From NCBI GenBank assembly GCA_002749535.1, contig MZZL01000409.1, forward strand, positions 550,962 to 614,961: a DNA stretch of 64,000 nt. The letters are read 5' to 3'. The DNA comes from Apophysomyces variabilis (lineage: Eukaryota; Mucoromycota; Mucoromycetes; Mucorales; Mucoraceae). The notes beneath the pieces were generated by a model. That model had not been told where the DNA came from. It was given only the letters and a program-made list of their open reading frames with translations, and searched no databases. Shown here piece after piece: positions 59,798 to 64,000 of the stretch. A program made the position numbers and the translations under genes. How positions within the stretch are numbered: the first letter of the stretch is position 1; each line of letters starts with the position of its first letter.

Positions 59798-61254
59798 CTA
59801 ATCTGTATCCATACGCCGCTTTTTGGGTGAAGAGGGTTCACTTTTGACTGTCTCTAAGCTTCTGCTTGTGCCCTTATACTGTTTACCGTCCATAATGAGT
59901 GATCGCAAAACGTTGTTCTAAAAAAAGCATAGTATTAGAACAAATGTCACTCAAAAAAAGTAAGAGGTTCACAAGGAAAAAGATTTACCTCTACTTCTAG
60001 ATCATGCAATCGAGACTTCAGTGCATTGATCTCGCTGCTTGTATGTTCTGCACGTAGTTTAGCGATCTCCTGCCGTAGATCTTCGTTCTCCTTTTCCAAT
60101 AATTGCCAGCTTGCATGGTCTTTTTGGGAAGATGTGGTCGCTGATGAGTGTATACTACGATCCTGTGACGGAGGAGGATAGGACCATGTGCGATATGGTG
60201 CAGAGCGCAGGCGGTCGGCTGGTGATTTTGGAGGCGATAGTTGCAACTTGTAGATAGGCATTAGATCGGCGCTGTCGGATACGGGTAAGCAAGAGAGGGC
60301 ACTCGGTGAGGGTAACACATTAGGTTTGTTATTCATAGAGGGTAGATTGGTAGTGGTATCGGTAGTGGTGTTGGTTAATTTTTGTGTTGTTGGGTGAGGG
60401 TAGGTTTCGTTGGGAAACGGCTGCGAGGCCGGATGAGGGATGTGAAGCTGTGGAATGACGGGGCGGGGAATGGACGAAGGGGCGGCGCCACGAGATGCAG
60501 GCGTGGCGTTGTTCGGACTTCGTTGATTTTGGTGAACCGCGCTGCAGGCCGTGCCACCCTCTGCACGTCGGTGACGGTTTAGGGCGTCCAGACGTGCGAA
60601 AGAACGATGACAAATCTTGCAAACGTAGGGTCGTTCACCTGTGTGCAGTTTTTGATGTCGCTTCAGATCGTGATGTCGTCGGAAATGATGTTTGCACACA
60701 TCACACTGTACAGCACGCAAAAGTATTAGCGCGCTCGTGCTGAAAACTAAATTTAGTTTTTTTGAGACACTTGCCTGAAACGGTCGTTCAGAAGAATGGG
60801 TCGTAAGATGTGATTTGAGATTATGTGGTCGGCTGAATGTTTGGTTGCACTCGTGGCAAACATAGGGTTTGCCCGAGCCTGGCGTCGAGGGGCGTTTAGC
60901 CGCTGCTGCCGTGGCGGTGATCGTAGGCGTCTGCAGGGCAAAGGAGCCGTAGCCACTTCCATTGATGGACTCCGCTTGAGTATTATTTTCGTTTCTACGT
61001 GGGTGATGAACAGGACCGAGGTCATTGGCTGGTGTAGGCAACATGGCGGTTGTAGATGTTGTTGTAGACGAAGCTGGAAAGCTGCTTGCTGGCGTCACCG
61101 GAGTCGGCAAATATTCCTGTTGTCGGTAGCCGTGCGTTTTATCAGTATGTTTGCCGTTTAATAGCGACGATAAGGATATGGGTGCCTCATGTTGTTGTGG
61201 CTGATTTTCCCAGCGTTCCTGCATTGTTGAGTTCTGTTCTGTTGCTGTGGTCAT
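59798..61254 (-). CDS. C2H2 zinc-finger transcription factor, Crz1-like
   Basis: Three exons (61254-60775, 60705-59989, 59917-59798) give 438 residues. After a Ser/Thr/Pro-rich N-terminus (about 125 residues) come three fingers: YVCHECNQTFSRPHNLKSHLTTH, FQCDVCKHHFRRHHDLKRHQKLH, and YVCKICHRSFARLDALNRHRRAEGGTAC. The last one, C2HC-like with RHxRxExGxAC, is typical of fungal Crz1. Then follow a disordered Pro-rich region, a leucine-rich coiled coil (LLEKENEDLRQEIAKLRAEH) and a tail with a VKSE sumoylation-like site and a PKKRRM nuclear signal. Crz1 is activated by calcineurin in calcium stress, but no PxIxIT site was sought in detail. The first intron has a GC donor (CAG|GCAAGT), between fingers 1 and 2. 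Confidence 0.85.
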
Positions 61255-63728
61255 TGTCGGGGAGAGCAGCGCCTCAAATTTATAAATGGTTGCCAAGGTG
61301 AGAAATGGATGAAAAATAAAAAAAAAATAAAACAAAAGAAACACAACCGAGTTATATACAAGGAGAGGGAAAATAATGTAAAAAGGAAAAAAAGAAAGAG
61401 GTATGAATTGGATGTAAGGAGGGAAAAGAGAAAAAAAACAGAAGAAGAAAGGAAAGGAGTCCAGAAGGTAGTCTTGTTCTTTTCAATGGAAATCGTTTTG
61501 GCAAATTGACAATGCCAAGCCGGATTATGTGGCTTTTCTCAGTTTAGTGCGCCCGCGCCACAACATACATACATTCTCTCTCTTTCTCTAATACCCCGAC
61601 TGGGTCAAGTAACATTGAAAAACCGATCGATATCTCAGAACTCAGTATCACCGCCATTTCGGCTTACGATCATCCATTTAAGTTTCCCTATCTTTTCCAT
61701 AGCCATTTACAACATTGGGACCGAATCAACTACGCAAATACTGATGAAAAGGAAATATACCCTTGCGGGTCCATTTCTCCGATGCAATATGCTTCTTTTG
61801 GTTAGCTACTAGAGTGCCTCTATTCGATGGCTTGTAAGCTAAATCTATTCACCTGCCTAAAATAACAAGCCTGTGTGCTGCAACTTTTTTTTGGTACCCT
61901 GAAACAAGATCGCAAACCACAAAGATGGTAGTTGTCCCTTTATAACATATATTGCTTGTTATATACAAAATACTTTTTGAAAAAGGATACTTGTGGACTA
62001 ATTGACAAAAAGAAATGCTACTTACCACAGCAAAAAGAACAACCCTGTTTTATTTGTAACCGTTTTTGGCTAATTTTTGCCACATCCTTGGTTTTAAACT
62101 CACACAAGGTCCCCATCCCCTTCTATAATTGTTCGTTTCTCTCCCTATCAAATAATCGCAAGACGAATTTCCTAGGCTATGGATGTCGTGATCATGTCTA
62201 TACCATTTGATGTTGTCTTGATGTCCCTAAATGATGACGGACAGATGGGTTACACGAAATCTAATAAGAATAACAGAGTCATGCGCGCAGCCCATGCATT
62301 TCTTCTAGCTAACGCGGTTTAGCCCTTTGATAAGCGCATTACAGTCCAAGATGGAACGAGTCTCGATGCATCCAAATTGGTTTGCTCCTTGATAGAATCC
62401 GTTTGCAACGCATAGACTTCCATTGGGTATGACCCCTCCTTACGAGTTAATTTCATTTCGCTGCGGAGATGAAAAGACGTTTACGGTAGCTGTGCTCGCT
62501 CTTGTATACCAGATGTGCAATTAGCCATCCCAGTAAAAAAGCATTTCGGCAGAAGTAGAAATCAGTGAAGCAGAACACAGAGATCGCAATCTGTTCTTGA
62601 GTTATCGCATTATCAGTTGGTAAATCTAGACTGAAAGGAAAAAAAACAACTAAGCTGCAAAAGACCGGAGCCAATTCCCGTTACGTTAACGAATTCTACC
62701 GAACTCAGAAGCTTTCCGCTGGATACTACAGAGGCTATTTCATAGTACATTCAAGGTATTTGGATTGTTAGCCTAATTTCTATCGATCGCCTTGATTGCT
62801 GAAATGCAGTCTCTAAACTCATTGAAAGTAGAGATAAATTATTTTGCGTAGCGACATCCGTTGCATGACAAAGGCTGTCAGCACTTTCAAACACTCTACA
62901 TCTCCTGCATCTTGCAGTGATATTAACGATTTACGGTTAAACGGGCCTGATACACGCAGGGATATACAGGAAATCCTTGCTCTTCCGCGGGTGATATTGA
63001 TATTTCAAATCATAGCTTCCTTTGAATTAAAATCTCCATGTTACATTAAGCCACAGGACGTCCTATCTATCGTCTTCCCCGCACAAGGTTCCTTATTAAG
63101 CGATTGGAACGAAAATTTGTCCGGAGACTACCTACAATGTTTTATAATGCTTCCGGGGGCGTAACTATGGTTTGCGCACATTGCACTAGTTTAAGCAATG
63201 AAAGATGTGCATATGACTCCCAAAAGGATAATATGTGTTCTACTTGGCATACAGCCAATGTATGGTATGTGTAACGATTTTGCAAGGGTCATAACAAGTA
63301 CTTAGCAGATCCATGCCTGCCATTGGATCTGTGGCTGTTTAGTCTTGCAGCTGTGGGTGTCACAGAAATAGCTTTTTACAGCTTTTTTCTTCTATTTTGA
63401 GAATGGGCGATGAAAAAAGAGTAACATCAACAGGAGTGTCCAGACTTTGGCCGTGACCCGTCACTACTCAGTTGAAGGTATAATAATGATAATGAAATGG
63501 CAATAAGCAGCAAGAAGAAAAATAAGACATAGAATGATCGCATAACTGGACCCTGGCTTTCCATTCAACTGTTCCCAAGCCATAAGTGGCTCGTACGTTG
63601 TTGGTTCCGGCACTCTCCGCCCCTTTCCCCTCAGCGGGGATTTTGATAGGAAGCACTCATATCGTGACGCGACTGATTATTTTTCCAAAACAGGACACTT
63701 GTTTACAGCTTACCTCCTTTCCATCGTT
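61255..63728. other. Long intergenic stretch, no supported gene
   Basis: About 2.5 kb. The first 300 bp are A/purine-rich and probably form the Crz1-like gene's leader and promoter. Frames at 61932-62210, 62453-62674 and 62844-63164 show no motif or splice support. Confidence 0.5.
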
Positions 63729-64000
63729 ATGGCCCGTGGTGCGCAAAAAGAACAAGCAAGGTATGCACTGAAGTACTCTATACCTTGCAATTCGCTAAAC
63801 TATGCTCTTCATTATGTTAGGCAAAAGGCCCAGAAAGAAGCAGCAAAGAAAAACAAGGCAGGTTCGCAACTTGCGGCGCGTGCTGCTGGTTTGCAGGTAT
63901 ACATATCAGAAAAATCCTGGAAATACAAATCTCATGTTGTTTGCTTAGATTAAGTGTGGCAAATGCTTCTCCCCAATGGCAAATTACAAATTGCTTGTTC
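63729..64000 (+). CDS. ZNF706/4F5-like small zinc-binding protein, 5' part
   Basis: Exons 63729-63760, 63821-63896 and 63949 to the window edge. The start MARGAQKEQARQKAQKEAAKKNKAGSQ is the basic 4F5/SERF-type N-terminus, and AARAAGLQIKCGKCFSPMANYKL begins the C2H2 zinc-binding part; human ZNF706 has MARGQQKIQSQQK and then CTVCRTQMPDPKTF. The family is short (about 75-80 residues), so most of the protein is present, but the His pair and stop lie beyond 64000. Acceptor 63948 was preferred over 63954. Confidence 0.85.

Noticed and set aside
62453..62674. Minus-strand hydrophobic 73-codon frame
   Set aside because: Could encode two helices, but there is no family match and no transcript evidence.

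Overview
The window looks like nuclear DNA of a filamentous fungus. I infer an early-diverging lineage, most likely Mucoromycota/Mucorales; this rests on overall resemblance, not a search. The protein-coding genes are eukaryotic, have many short introns (about 45-90 nt, mostly GT-AG) and sit close together on both strands. They include fungal metabolic genes (ATP sulfurylase with an APS-kinase-like tail, homoserine O-acetyltransferase) and a Crz1-type zinc-finger factor. An intron-containing tRNA-Ile(UAU), an intronic snoRNA host gene and decayed Helitron and Fanzor (TnpB-like) sequences are also present. Exon borders were built by hand from splice signals and reading-frame continuity. In every multi-exon model given as complete, the exon lengths sum to a multiple of three.

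Layout. 0-5 kb: 3' end of a ubiquitin-specific protease, a CTK1/CDK12-like CTD kinase and a WW-domain Gly/His-rich protein. 5-12 kb: a tRNA, then three minus-strand genes (cytochrome c1, a Derlin, TAF9). 13-25 kb: a Reg1-like PP1-regulator-type protein, an unknown acidic protein, an SLC35F6-like transporter, a DUF202 membrane protein, an SFR1-like recombination factor and an F-box/LRR protein. 25.3-26.8 kb: a non-coding, TATA-driven, multi-intron transcription unit carrying two U14 snoRNAs and two further C/D-type candidates. 27-36 kb: alpha-tubulin, a kelch membrane protein, an AKR7-like aldo-keto reductase, a TnpB-like zinc-finger relic and ribosomal protein eS7. 37-44 kb: a JSN1-type RRM/PUF RNA-binding protein, then a truncated Helitron N-terminal region directly followed by a decayed Fanzor gene.

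48-57 kb is metabolic: ATP sulfurylase (MET3), D-3-phosphoglycerate dehydrogenase (SER3/33) and homoserine O-acetyltransferase (MET2) within 6 kb, then an SCP2 lipid-binding protein with a C-terminal AKL, PRPP synthetase and a four-helix membrane protein. SER3/33 and MET2 are divergent and share a 279-bp promoter with a perfect TGACTCA (Gcn4/Cpc1-type) site. MET3 has a TGACGTCA bZIP palindrome upstream. Serine supply, sulfate activation and O-acetylhomoserine formation feed the same sulfur amino acid pathway. 60-64 kb holds a Crz1-like transcription factor and the start of a ZNF706-like small zinc-binding protein.

The most interesting parts are the snoRNA host gene, with a possible zero-length-exon ratchet site, and the Helitron/Fanzor pair with a second TnpB-like relic 7 kb away. 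Several stretches of 0.5-2.5 kb show no gene I can support; they are listed as such.
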